64,000 bases of DNA. Source: Diphasiastrum complanatum. Taxonomy: Eukaryota; Streptophyta; Lycopodiopsida; Lycopodiales; Lycopodiaceae. Both the position numbers and the translations under genes were made by a program. Below the pieces are notes generated by a model, which searched no databases, was not told where the DNA came from, and saw nothing but the letters and a program-made list of their open reading frames with translations. The stretch spans positions 50,331,083 to 50,395,082 of the forward strand of contig CM055100.1 of assembly GCA_029204225.1 (NCBI GenBank), read 5' to 3'. Each line of letters begins with the position of its first letter. Position 1 is the stretch's first letter. Of the stretch, positions 20,450 to 30,491 are shown piece by piece.

Positions 20450-21808
20450 CTAAACATCATGCCAAGCCATGGATTCCAAGGCATTTTGTGCACTTGAAGA
20501 TACATCAATTAAAATATTAAGTGCATAAATAATGTTGCCAAAGACAACTTGCCTTGCTTGATCCATATGATTGAGCCTTGATGGCTCCATCTTGATACTC
20601 AAGATTCTTCTTGGAGTCCTCGGGTCTTGAGCTTGCTCCTCCACTTGACTTGACTCCAAATTATCAATGAATTGAATAAGGTGTTGATCCAAAGGTGCTT
20701 CTTCAAGTTTACAAATCTTCCACTCTTGAAAGCTCACATTTCCACCATTGACAAATTCTTTGGCTGAAAACAAGTAGATTCTACAATCTCTACTTGAAGA
20801 GCAAAACACTACCATTATTCCTATCATTGAAATAGGATAATCTTTGGTCCTTACATTGGAATGATCATGCACAAAGCATGTGGACACAAAGATTTTCAAA
20901 GCAAATGATGTTTCATCTTTTATGACTCTATTCAAACTATTACAAAAATAGTTATCCAATGAAATTGCTTTATCAACAACAAATGTAGATTTCAAAGCAT
21001 CCCATTTCATTGTCTTGTCATACAAAGTAATAAACACCATGGATCTTAAAGATAAGAAACAAGTCACCTCATGTCTACTACTACTTTCCAAAAAGTATTC
21101 AAAGATAGTAGACTCTCCAATGCTCACCACCCTTGCAAGATGCACACTTGAATGGACAATTTGCATGCAATTTGATGACTCGGCCATTGTCATTGAGGAC
21201 TCCCTTGGAACTTTCATGCTTTGAGGCTGATCCTCAAGATCTTCCTCCTTTTGATGCTCCCCCTCAATGCAAGCAAAATCACACTTTGCCAAGATCTCCT
21301 CTTGAGTGATCTCCTCCTTTGCCAAGCTCATTCTTTCAAAAGCAACACTAGCTTTCAACTTAAACAATCTTCCATGTTTAAATCCCTTTGCAATGCAAAC
21401 ATCATTCTTCAAGATGAAGCAAACACCATGCTTAAAGTGGACATCCAAACCACTTTCTAAGAGTAGACCAACACTAAGCATATTCTTGGTGATTGATGGT
21501 ACATAAAGGACATTTTCTAGATCCATGCATTTTGAGGATTCTAGATACAAAGATATGGTGCCAACACCATCTATCCTACACTCTTCATCATTTGCAGTAA
21601 AGACAAACTTTTTAGCATCATTGAATGAGTGTAAGGTTGAGAAAAAGTCCTTTTCACAAGACATGTGGGAGCTAGCCCCACTGTCGATCCACCAATTGTC
21701 TCTTGAATTGCTATTGTTTGTTGGTGAGGATATAGATGCCATCAAGAATACATCTACTTCATCCTCCTCCTCCTCCTTTGCAAGGTTTCCTTGTTTGTCC
21801 TCCTCCAC
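20450..21808 (-). CDS. Copia protease with shortened integrase/RT remains (452-residue ORF)
   Basis: WWIDSGASSHMS near the N-terminus is the copia aspartic protease active site. ENVLYVPSITKNMLSVG and FKHGRLFKLK are its C-terminal part and the pre-integrase region. Then the integrase core is skipped. FVHDHSNVRTKDYP to FQEWKICK (about residues 310-375) looks like the integrase C-terminal segment, and VVFGNIIYALNI near the end resembles the region just after copia RT. The ORF stays open over the deletions. It shares frame with gag, separated by one TAG. It cannot provide integrase or RT. Confidence 0.75.
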   Translation of the reverse strand: MEEDKQGNLAKEEEEDEVDVFLMASISSPTNNSNSRDNWWIDSGASSHMSCEKDFFSTLHSFNDAKKFVFTANDEECRIDGVGTISLYLESSKCMDLENVLYVPSITKNMLSVGLLLESGLDVHFKHGVCFILKNDVCIAKGFKHGRLFKLKASVAFERMSLAKEEITQEEILAKCDFACIEGEHQKEEDLEDQPQSMKVPRESSMTMAESSNCMQIVHSSVHLARVVSIGESTIFEYFLESSSRHEVTCFLSLRSMVFITLYDKTMKWDALKSTFVVDKAISLDNYFCNSLNRVIKDETSFALKIFVSTCFVHDHSNVRTKDYPISMIGIMVVFCSSSRDCRIYLFSAKEFVNGGNVSFQEWKICKLEEAPLDQHLIQFIDNLESSQVEEQAQDPRTPRRILSIKMEPSRLNHMDQARQVVFGNIIYALNILIDVSSSAQNALESMAWHDV

Positions 21809-21910
21809 TTGTGCTCTTAGCCTCTTGTAGCATTTAGATGCATAATGCCCCTTCCTTCCACAAAAGAAGCATTTCTGCTTTGACTTGTCCTTTGAGCTTG
21901 ATGCATCATC

Positions 21911-22630
21911 CTATTCTTTGGCCTCCTTTGGATGCTTCTTCTTTCCATTGGTCTTCTTTTTGCCCTTGAATGAGAAATTGGCGTTCTCATCACCATCCTG
22001 CAACGACAAGGAACTCATCCTAGATTTTGCATGGAGCATCCTACACTCTTCAGCCACTAATACACTGTGAAGTTTTTCTATAGTTGGAAAAGTGTCTTGG
22101 ATGGCAAAACTTTGGACCAAATTTGCAAAGTCATCTCCTAGACCATTAAGGACAATTTGTACAAGCTCTTCATCATGAATCTTCTCTCCAATGGAAGCCA
22201 ACTCCCTATTTAGAGACTTGATTCTGAGTACATAATCCTGTGCACTCTCCTCACTTCTCCTCATGCTTTGCAAAATTTGATTTCTAAGCATAAGAACTCT
22301 AGAAGTGTTGCTAGACTCATAGATTGATTTTAAAGACTCCCAAGCCTCTTTAGCATTAGTACAAGCTGATACTTCTCTCAACAAATCATTGCTCACATTC
22401 ATCTTCACACAATGAAGTGCAAGCCTAGATCTCTTCTTGTATCTAGCTAACTCCTGTGCACCTAGAGGTTCATCTTCATCTTCAATCAAGAACTCATAAA
22501 GGTCTTGGAGCACCAATAGTGACTCCATTCTAACCTTCCAAATAGCATAATTTGTAGAATTCAACCTCTCACTAGCTTCTAGAAGGTATGCTCCAGCAGA
22601 TCCCATCTTACTAGTGACTTCTACAAACAA
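21911..22630 (-). CDS. Copia gag (UBN2 family), amber stop before the zinc knuckle
   Basis: The product is the capsid polyprotein of the copia element. The 239-residue ORF has the UBN2 pattern: LNSTNYAIWKVRMESLL, ALHCVKMNVSNDLLREV, EAWESLKSIYE, RVLMLRNQILQSM and ELVQIVLNGLGDDFANLV. The start is most likely MGSAG, a few codons in. It ends at a TAG (about 21911). The same frame continues downstream through CFFCGRKGHYASKC and into the protease ORF, so a single stop codon separates gag from protease. This may be a mutation or a recoded stop; the sequence alone cannot decide. Confidence 0.85.
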   Translation of the reverse strand: MFVEVTSKMGSAGAYLLEASERLNSTNYAIWKVRMESLLVLQDLYEFLIEDEDEPLGAQELARYKKRSRLALHCVKMNVSNDLLREVSACTNAKEAWESLKSIYESSNTSRVLMLRNQILQSMRRSEESAQDYVLRIKSLNRELASIGEKIHDEELVQIVLNGLGDDFANLVQSFAIQDTFPTIEKLHSVLVAEECRMLHAKSRMSSLSLQDGDENANFSFKGKKKTNGKKKHPKEAKE

Positions 22631-23410
22631 GAAATAGATTTGATTGACTTGAAACTCACAAAGGTCTCACACTTGCAGTGTTTCACTCAAATTTGATTTC
22701 TAATCCAACAAATGGACTTATAATCACAGTTCTATCACTCCCTCACAAAGCTGAAATGAAGATAAGATGAAGTGAAAACTACTTTCAAACAAATCTTGCC
22801 AAGAAATGGATTTGATTGTCTCTAGAAACTCACTAAGGTCTCTCTCTTGTAGTTTTTCACTCAAATTAGATTTCTAATCCAACAAATGGACTTATAATCT
22901 CAGTTCTAGTACTCTCTCACAAAGTTGGAATGAAGATAAGATGATGTGAAATCTACTTATAATCAAATCTTGCCAATTTTGGCTATTTTTGGACAAAAAA
23001 ATGACTTAATCTCTTTCTTCCTTCTTGGTGTACTTTCAAGACCTGTTTTTAACCTTAATAGGACTTGAACTCAGCCTAGATTAATTAGATTCCATGAAAC
23101 AAATTCAAATCTAATCAATGGCAAATGATCTTGGTAGATTATCCTAGGATCTCCACCAAAAATTACACCAATAGCTCACAAATTGAATTTTTTTGGATCA
23201 AATGAATACCATGCATTAAATGCAGGTTCAGAGGTGCCCACACATGTGGACAGTATGATTTGGACCCCTACCAAGTTTGGGATCAAATATCCTCACCAAA
23301 ATCAAGATTCTAGCTTGCCCTCTCAATACTAGCTTTTAGCACCAAAACTTGCTAAAAATGGATTTGCATTAGATCAATGGCTTATGCTCTTGTACTTGGC
23401 TCTGATACCA

Positions 23411-24110
23411 TGTGAAAGTACTGTAATTTAGGACCATAAATGAATCTACAAAAGATCTACAAGAGTGATTGGATGCTTGCTTAACAATCTATCAGAAAAC
23501 TAGACACAAAAAAGTTGATCTAGATTGGCAATTTGACAAACAACAAGCATTAACAATCAAAAGCATTGATAAACATTGAAATCCGAGCCCACACGTGTGT
23601 ACTATAGGCTGTAGTACGGCCTTCAACCTGAGAAACAAGTAGAAATTGATTTGGTTTCATTTGGATCACAAAAACTCAATGTACATAGTGAACTAGCTTG
23701 AGATTGCCAATGAGCTCCAAAACTTTTCTATCTTCTCACTATGGAGAGAGGGAATACATAGCAAATTAGACTTCCTTCTTGAAGTTAGGTGGATTTCCAG
23801 CATGAATAAGGAAGTTAACTCACTCTCCTTGACCTAAAATGAAACCCTAGTCTATTTCCTAGAGTTATGCTTGGTAGGTAGCTAGTTAGTCAAATTTTCA
23901 CCTTAAACTTAGGTGTAGGTCCTATAAAGTAGGGATGACCACCAAATAGACATGACCAACTCTCTTGACTTGACCTAACCTACATTAGGATGGGTTTCCC
24001 ATGTGGCATCATGGCCTCACATGTGCGGGACCCACTTGTGTACACAATTTACACTATTCTACATGGTTTTTGATCGAGCTAGATTTGCCAATTTTTGGCA
24101 ATTCTTCATA
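23411..24110 (-). repeat. 5' LTR of the copia element (minus strand)
   Basis: It reads TGTGAAG...TTTCACA on the minus strand apart from one changed terminal base (TA in place of CA on plus at 24110). The tRNA-iMet primer site lies just inside. Confidence 0.93.
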
Positions 24111-24310
24111 CAATTATTCGTTCAGGTACATTGACGACATATGCTTTATCAATAATCATACGGTTGGACGTTTCCTAGACAAGACTCAACCAAGAACACC
24201 TGACAATCCTTTTTGGATCTATCCCCTGGAATACCTTGAGATAGACGGAAACGACAACACATGTAATTTGGTGACCTTTCTGAATATTACTAGTTATATT
24301 AATTGGGGGG
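24111..24310 (+). pseudogene. Penelope-like reverse transcriptase fragment (putative)
   Basis: The frame reads FRYIDDICFINN, then IYPLEYLEIDGND and NLVTFLNITSYIN. The spacing of RYIDD, IYP-x2-LEI and TFL(D/N)I is what Penelope-like retroelements show around RT motif C and the following block, and differs from copia (YVDD) and gypsy (FLDD). Only about 70 codons remain. A chance match or another RT class remains possible. Confidence 0.5.
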
Positions 24311-24757
24311 AGGGGGGGGTGGGGATTTTGGATTTTGTGCTCTTGAATATGGATTTTGGAAGTTCCTTTATTGCATTTAGGTTTGCCATTACTATTTCCC
24401 TATCTGCTTTCCGGGGTTTAGGCAATTGAAAGCCTTAAAAAAAAAAAGCAATTTTTGTTGAGTACATTGTAGACCTAGCAACCGTATCTTTTAGAATGTC
24501 ATTGCTAGCAGCTGCACCTATCTACAAGGATCAAAATCAACAAGCATTATCTTGGGATCCTTTTTTGGATAGTGTCGACTACCCATTTGTCAATGAACAA
24601 GATTATCGTGAATGGCCACCGGACCCATATGGTTATTATTGAAAATTTGCATTCAAGCGCCGAGGTTGGGACTGCCACCAATTTTGTTTAAGGATTTGCG
24701 GATTCTAAGGCAACCCTAACCCTAGTTAATAAGTGAGAGAGATTTGGCACCCTGCTA
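24311..24757 (+). other. Remainder of the Athila/Tat-like relic with truncated 3' LTR start
   Basis: A G-rich run at 24304-24322 is followed by a ~48-codon ORF from about 24499 (MSLLAAAPIYKDQNQQALSW) that I do not recognise. From 24685, TGTTTAAGG to CACCCTGC (24757) matches the start of the LTR at 17705 and then breaks off. Confidence 0.5.
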
Positions 24758-25390
24758 AGTGTACACATCTTGGTAATTTACTTTTTATAAGACACTCTTA
24801 ATATAGTATTTGTTAACAAATTTTGTCTAAATGGCAAAAAATGGCCAATTTACAATTGTGACTTTGCACCAAGAAAAAATAATGCCTAGACTATAATCTG
24901 AAGCACAAAAGAAAAAACCAACTCCATCCAGCATCAATTACTTTTGCTTTTGCTTGATTGCACTTCTTGTTTACCCCTAATATTTTGAAAGTTTTATACA
25001 CTAAGGAAAAACTTCGTGTGCAAAAATCCAATGGATCTTTTTGTGCAAGTAACAAAGGAACAAGTTACCAAACAACAACGCATCAAGATCTATCTTCCAA
25101 AAGCATAATGTATCCACACAAGATTAATAACCTAAGTTTTTTTACATAATAAGATATATAGACTTCTTTCTCGACTATGGACATAGAACTCAAATTACCA
25201 ACTAGAGAGAGAAACTAGACAATGTAATCCAAGTGTAAAACACCTCTTGCCTTAACTTTGATCAATAAACATCATTCTTATGGCATGAAAGATCTTGTGG
25301 AACATGCTTGGCACTAGATATTTTAGCATTGAGCATGGAACATCACCAAGCAAAAAAATAGATTTTTAATATTCAAAGCTTTCTAAAAAT
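24758..25390. other. AT-rich sequence, no gene seen
   Basis: No domain, repeat or splice-consistent ORF was recognised. It may be degraded retrotransposon DNA. Confidence 0.5.
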
Positions 25391-25529
25391 TATGTGGAAA
25401 GGAAGACAAGTGCATGCACATTGCTTGAGGAAGATGGAGTTGGACCTTGGAAATCAAGAAGGAAGGTACAAGTTTTGTTATCATCTACTAAGTTTGAATT
25501 CATGTGCATGATGAGTTTACTTATTCATT

Positions 25530-25920
25530 ATTACAAAGTTTTGGATGGACTCAAGAGGGTAGCAAAGAGTTGGATGTAGACTCATCTTCATTCTTTCTAT
25601 TTCAATTTTGATAGAGATCATGTTACGTTATGGTTGTATTATGATGATGACATTGTTTTCACTTTGCATATCGATATGGAGTTTGATAGGACATTGCATG
25701 ATCTTAGTAACAAATTTGGGATGAAGAATTATGATTTTATTTATGATATGTCTTGTGAAAAACAAAATGTTATCTTTACTTTTGGTAATAAAGCCATGTA
25801 AAAATCTAGTATGAGGCATTTGTGTTTCGCAAGGAAAGTTTTGTGGCAAGACTTAGTAAGTAGAATTTTTGGCATGGATCTTGGAAAATCATCAATGGAT
25901 ACGTGTAGCTCTTTTGCGGT
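25530..25920 (+). pseudogene. Copia reverse transcriptase scrap
   Basis: Read with one stop, the frame gives VLDGLKRVAKSW (relic of LYGLKQAPRAW), LWLYYDDDIVFTLHID (relic of LYVDDML) and LHDLSNKFGMKNY (relic of the KFEMKDLG block). It has no flanking LTRs. Confidence 0.55.
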
Positions 25921-26148
25921 TACTTTCTAAGTTCGACGGTAACACTTTTTATCTAATTCTAGAGTTATCGAGTCAATTCTTTCACAAGCCCTATGGTATA
26001 AGTACATAAGTGGTCTCTTTGTACTTGATAATTTAATGAGTGTGAATATACAGTTGGTTGTGAGCAATCATGTGGTTCTTGTCTCAAAGTACTTGATGTT
26101 GTACTGTGGTGATTGTATCGATCGATTTTTGTTATTTCTCAACTTGGT

Positions 26149-28190
26149 ATCAAAGCCTCGTGTAATCACTGGACAAGGATAGAGAATTAGACTTAAAGAA
26201 TCTGAGTCGAACCGTGTTGGTTTGCAGATGGTTGGGAAGAGGAGGAAGAATCTATGTCCGAAAGCTGTGGTGAGGCAAAATCAACGTTTGGTGTTTGGTT
26301 GCTCTTGGATAGGAGAAGGATTCCTATCACACCTGTGATAGAGAATTCTTGTTGAATTCTAGGTTTTAAATCATCAAAAGCTTGAAATTCTTGTGGAGAG
26401 AATAGTTCTCTTGAAGTCGGAAGCGAGTTTGGTAATTACTCACATCATTGATGCCACAACTGCCAGAGGATCTTGGAAAGCTCTCAGAATGCAATATCAA
26501 ACTACTAATCTAGCTCGAGCCATGTTCTTAAGGTGAAGATTGAACACCATTGGAAGAGGGTAAAATGGTGGGGTCTTTCTTTACCAAGATCAATTAGTTG
26601 AGCGACCAACTTGTGGCGGTTGGAGAACAAATCAGGGATGTCAAATTGGTGCATACCATGATGAGTGGTGTATCGGAAGGCTACAAATATTCGTAAGTGG
26701 AATTTCTTTGAGAGATTGCCGACCTTTGAAGATTTGCATGGAATCATGTTGCAAGAGGAGCAACAACGAGAGGCAAACCGCACAAGCGGATCAAGTATTG
26801 ATGAAGTTGGTTGACCTTCCACCTGAAAAGAAACCCATTGACAACAAATGGGTGTATAGGACAAAGTTTCATGCGGATGACACGATTGCAAAGCATAAGG
26901 CACGCCTAGTGGTGAAAGGCTATGAGCAAAGTAAGGGGATCGATTATGATCAGGAGACTTTGCTCCAGTAGCCAAGTGGACTACAACGCCTAATTGTTGC
27001 CTTGGCATCTTATTTTGGATGGAAGATCCACAAAATGGAGGAGAAAGTATATAGGGTCCAACCACAGGGCTTTGTTGCGAAGGGACATGAAGATAAGGTA
27101 TGCAAGCTACACAAAGTACTTTATGGTCTCAAGCATGCGACGCGCACATGGTTTGGACACATTGACCATTAGTTTCTCTCTCACAAGTTCATGAGAACAA
27201 ATTCAAATTCTAATCTTTATGTTCTCATGATTGATGATAGCATTGCTTTAGTTGTTTATTATGGGCAATGACGAGAGTCTCATTCACTCTATCAAAGCCA
27301 ATTTGTGCAAGCAATTTGAAATGACAGATTTAGATCTTATGCATAATTGCTTGGGAGTTGAAGCATGGCAGAATGGCAATGACATCAAGCTATGTCAAAG
27401 CAAATATGTTCGCGAGATTCTAAAGAATTTCCCCACGACAGAGTGTAAGCCATACATTACTCCATGTGAAGTTGGTAAGAAGTTGTCTCATGTTGATGCT
27501 AGTGGTCAAGTTAATGCTACATTATTTTGTCAACTAGTTGGAAGTTTGATTTATCTTTCGACCACTCGTCCTGATATTTCCTATGTTGTGAGCTTAATCA
27601 GTCAATTGATGTCGTCGCCTACATTGGACCACTGAAAAGCTGCAAAACAAATCTTGAGGTACATAAAAGGCACACCCAACCTTGGCTTGGTTTATAAAAA
27701 ATAAGACTTTACCTAGATTGCAAGGATATGTTGACGCTGATTGGGCTGGCAATGTAGATGATAGAAAGTCAACTATTGGGTATGCTTTCAACTTTGAAAA
27801 TGGCTATTTTTCATGGTCTAGTAAGAAACATGACGCTATCTCCCTTTTGACGACAGAAGCTAAATATAAAACGTTACGTTTTGCTACTCAAGAAGCTGTA
27901 TGGCTACGAATTGTTGAGTGAGATTGGTATGAAACAAACACGCCCCACTATCATCTTCAGTGATAGCCAAAGTAGGATACAATTGGCTAAGAATCTAGTA
28001 TTTCATGCAAGAACTTAATACATTGAAATTAAATACCACTTTGTGCATGAGAAATTGCAATCTAAAGATATTAGTGTTATGCATTGTTCTACAACATTGC
28101 AACTTGTTGATATATTTACAAAAGCTTTAAGCAAAGACAAGTTTGAGACTTTTAAAGCTAAGCTTGGTATGAAAACAATCACGTGAAAGG
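26149..28190 (+). pseudogene. Decayed Ty1/copia element: gag, RT and RNase H, integrase deleted
   Basis: A primer-like TGGTATCAAAGCC at 26149 marks the 5' side. Gag follows (LSDQLVAVGEQIRDVKLVHT, about 26595-26660). RT begins abruptly near 26800 with KWVYRTKFHADDTIAKHKAR and VVKGYEQSKGIDY, then VCKLHKVLYGLKHATRTW. Later come MTDLDLMHNCLGVE and YVREILKNF (27252-27450), then LVGSLIYLSTTRPDISY. RNase H follows: GYVDADWAGNVDDRKSTIGY, WSSKKHDAISLLTTEAKY (27725-27880) and DIFTKALSKDKF near 28110. At least five frame changes or stops break it. Protease and integrase are absent. Confidence 0.85.
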
Positions 28191-28326
28191 TTTTTTGAAA
28201 TACTTGTCAACCAAAGTGTGATACCATCATGGAGGTATGTTCCATGAATAGTATGTTCTTAGACTAAGTGAGAGACATTGATTATTGAGGGAGAGACTTA
28301 AAGTAGCAATAATCAACGTGTAGTTC

Positions 28327-28805
28327 TGTAAGAAAAAGCTTCTCAAGATCATGCTTACAAGACAAAACACGAGAGAACACATTGTGGAGAAACCACCCAA
28401 CCAAATAGAAGCAACCGATCAATCTCCAGAAGCTTTACCCCTGGGCCACAGATTAGGAAGTAAGAGTAGAGTGAGAGAACTTGGCAATGAATCACCAAAT
28501 GAATAGCGTGATAGAATGAGTTTCCAATGGATATATTGGCCCAAGATCACCCTATGCATGCAGTCATGCAAGGCCTAAACTCCCCAATTAAGAAATTCCA
28601 CTGCTATTAATACTCTACACATTCATTGACTATCCTAAACCATGTACTAACTCCAAATAGTGTCTCTGGACCTCACAAGCTTATTGATTACTTTATGGGT
28701 CTCGTCTAGTATGACGTGGCATAACCAATAATCTCGAGCATTGGAGAACCGTGTATCCAAGTCTAGGATCATACTGAATCCTATATTCAGGACGTGGACA
28801 TAACA
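28327..28805 (-). repeat. Diverged chromovirus LTR (copy A, minus strand)
   Basis: The order of shared words (ACCACCCAACCAA, CCTATGCATGCA, CTAGTATGACGTGGCATAACCAATAA, GGACGTGGACATAACA) matches the LTR of the chromovirus at 39910, read on the minus strand. It is the most diverged of six copies. Confidence 0.7.
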
Positions 28806-29100
28806 TTCTCCCCCCCCTCCCCCCCCCCCCCTCTTGCACTGCTCACGTCCTCATAAGTGAAACCTAAGAAAATTCTTCTTTATGCTATCAACTCTCTCCC
28901 ACAAATCATCATCCTTAGTTCGACCTTTCTATTCTTAACTAGATCTCAATTCAATAATTTGATCTCCTTCTCGACAATTTACCTCATCTCGTCAACAACT
29001 TACAATATCTTCCATCTACTTAACGCTAGTAAGATTCACTAACTACTGAGTAGTTCTACCTTGATTCAGATCTCCTTTAAGGAACTCTTTACACATTTCA
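28806..29100 (-). pseudogene. Polypurine tract and decayed end of chromovirus pol
   Basis: A long C-rich tract on plus (28809-28832) is the G-rich polypurine tract next to LTR A. The sequence after it (GTCCTCATAAG, then CCCACAAATCATCATCC) aligns by eye with 39285-39370, the degraded chromodomain end next to LTR B. Confidence 0.5.
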
Positions 29101-29643
29101 ATTGATTTCTATTCATTAGAAGCCTCCAAAACAAATAACAAATAGCTTTTAACCAAATTTGATAATAAAAAAATAACTTGGAATTCTCACACAATATCTG
29201 ATGTTTGAATATTCTAAATTGTACAATCACCACATAATACACATAGCATGCAGAGGATTGCATAACAACAAAAATTCTTGTAATGAAATAGAAACTTCGA
29301 TTGAAAGACACCCATTTTATAAGGCCTTTGAAATATACCATATTTGCAAGGCAGAGTAATTTCTTAATAAACCTAGATACAAAAATACACATATTTTCTT
29401 GGAACAATCTCTTGCCAAGTTGCTCTCAAGTCCATAAGTCATTTGCCATTTGCAAGAAAATTACAAGTATCCCATATGTTTGTTATGCAAGGAAACAATG
29501 AACCCGCAAAACTTGCATCTAGTCTACATATGCCTCCTAATATTGGAAGTCAAGCTGGTTCTACTTGAAATCTCAATATTTCATTACTCAAAAAGCCGCA
29601 TCTACAAAAATCTAAACAACGTACCAGCACTGTCATCTGAAAT
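29101..29643. other. 3' flank of CPN60B
   Basis: This is A/T-rich sequence directly downstream of the CPN60B stop codon (minus strand). It should include the 3' UTR. No ORF of interest was seen. Confidence 0.5.
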
Positions 29644-30450
29644 CTAATATCCATAACCTGCAAAAGTAGACAGGGCTTAAGATGTAAGAGATATCATGTA
29701 CAACAAATGATCAAATGACTTCAGAAACAAACAATAAGCTGTATTCTAGCTATGATATATATATATATATATATATATATCATAGTGGCACGTGGTACCG
29801 CCATTATGGTGCGGCCCAAAAATCTGCGGTACCAGGGCGGCACCATTTTTTAATATATTTAAAAAAAAAAATTAGTGGGCAATATGGGTATCAGCTTGAA
29901 GCTCTCGACGAGAGCAGTGCATTTATGCAGGTTGCCGGTGCTTTCAGCTACAAAATGTGTTAGACAACTAAATAATGCACCTCTCAGTTTAGTAGTCACT
30001 AGTTAACCGTGAGCTTAGATCTGTAAGGCCTCCGTTATGAGGAGAAGCCATTACTGAGCACGGTTGTTAGTATAGGGTCTACTGTGAGACCATGATGGTT
30101 ATGAGATGGCTAGATTACAATTTCTATATAGCAGCAAGTCTTGGGGGGTTCGGGGGGCGGTAGCTCCCCGAGAAACGGGGGGTCCGGGGGGCTACCGCCC
30201 CTCGGTGGGGTGTTTGGGGGGCATAGCCCCCGGCCCCGACGGTACGACCTCTTCATGATTTGGCCTTCCGACTCCCTGAGCGTCAACAGCTTCAAGCTGA
30301 TACCCATATTGCCCACTTAATTTTTTTTTTTAAATATTAAAAAAAAAATATTATATATTATGGTACCGCGGATCCATACGGATCCGCGGTACCAGTATGG
30401 ATCCGCGGGGGCAGTACCGGGATCTGCGGATCCTGGTACCGCTGGATCTA

Positions 30451-30491
<41 letters not shown>

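Larger units (their letters stand above)
19539..24110 (-). mobile_element. Non-autonomous Ty1/copia retrotransposon, TSD CAATT
   Basis: On the minus strand the element runs from 24110 to 19539. Its LTRs, 23411-24110 (5') and 19539-20239 (3'), are about 700 bp and differ at only a handful of sites, so insertion is recent. CAATT is duplicated at 19534-19538 and 24111-24115. The minus-strand primer site TGGTATCAGAGCC abuts the 5' LTR and a purine tract (TTTGAGGAGGAG) abuts the 3' LTR. The interior (3.2 kb) codes for gag, a zinc knuckle, protease and shrunken pol remains. The integrase core, most of RT and RNase H are missing. Confidence 0.95.

Noticed and set aside
20450-21808. Host-gene capture in the copia C-terminal region
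   Set aside because: The segments FVHDHSNVRTKDYP and VVFGNIIYALNI fit degraded integrase tail and RT end, so pol deletion explains them better.
24001-24429. 142-codon plus ORF as one gene
   Set aside because: Its first third lies in the copia LTR; only the part after 24111 resembles RT.
28857-29042. 61-codon ORF
   Set aside because: It lies in the decayed chromodomain end beside LTR A and has no independent support.
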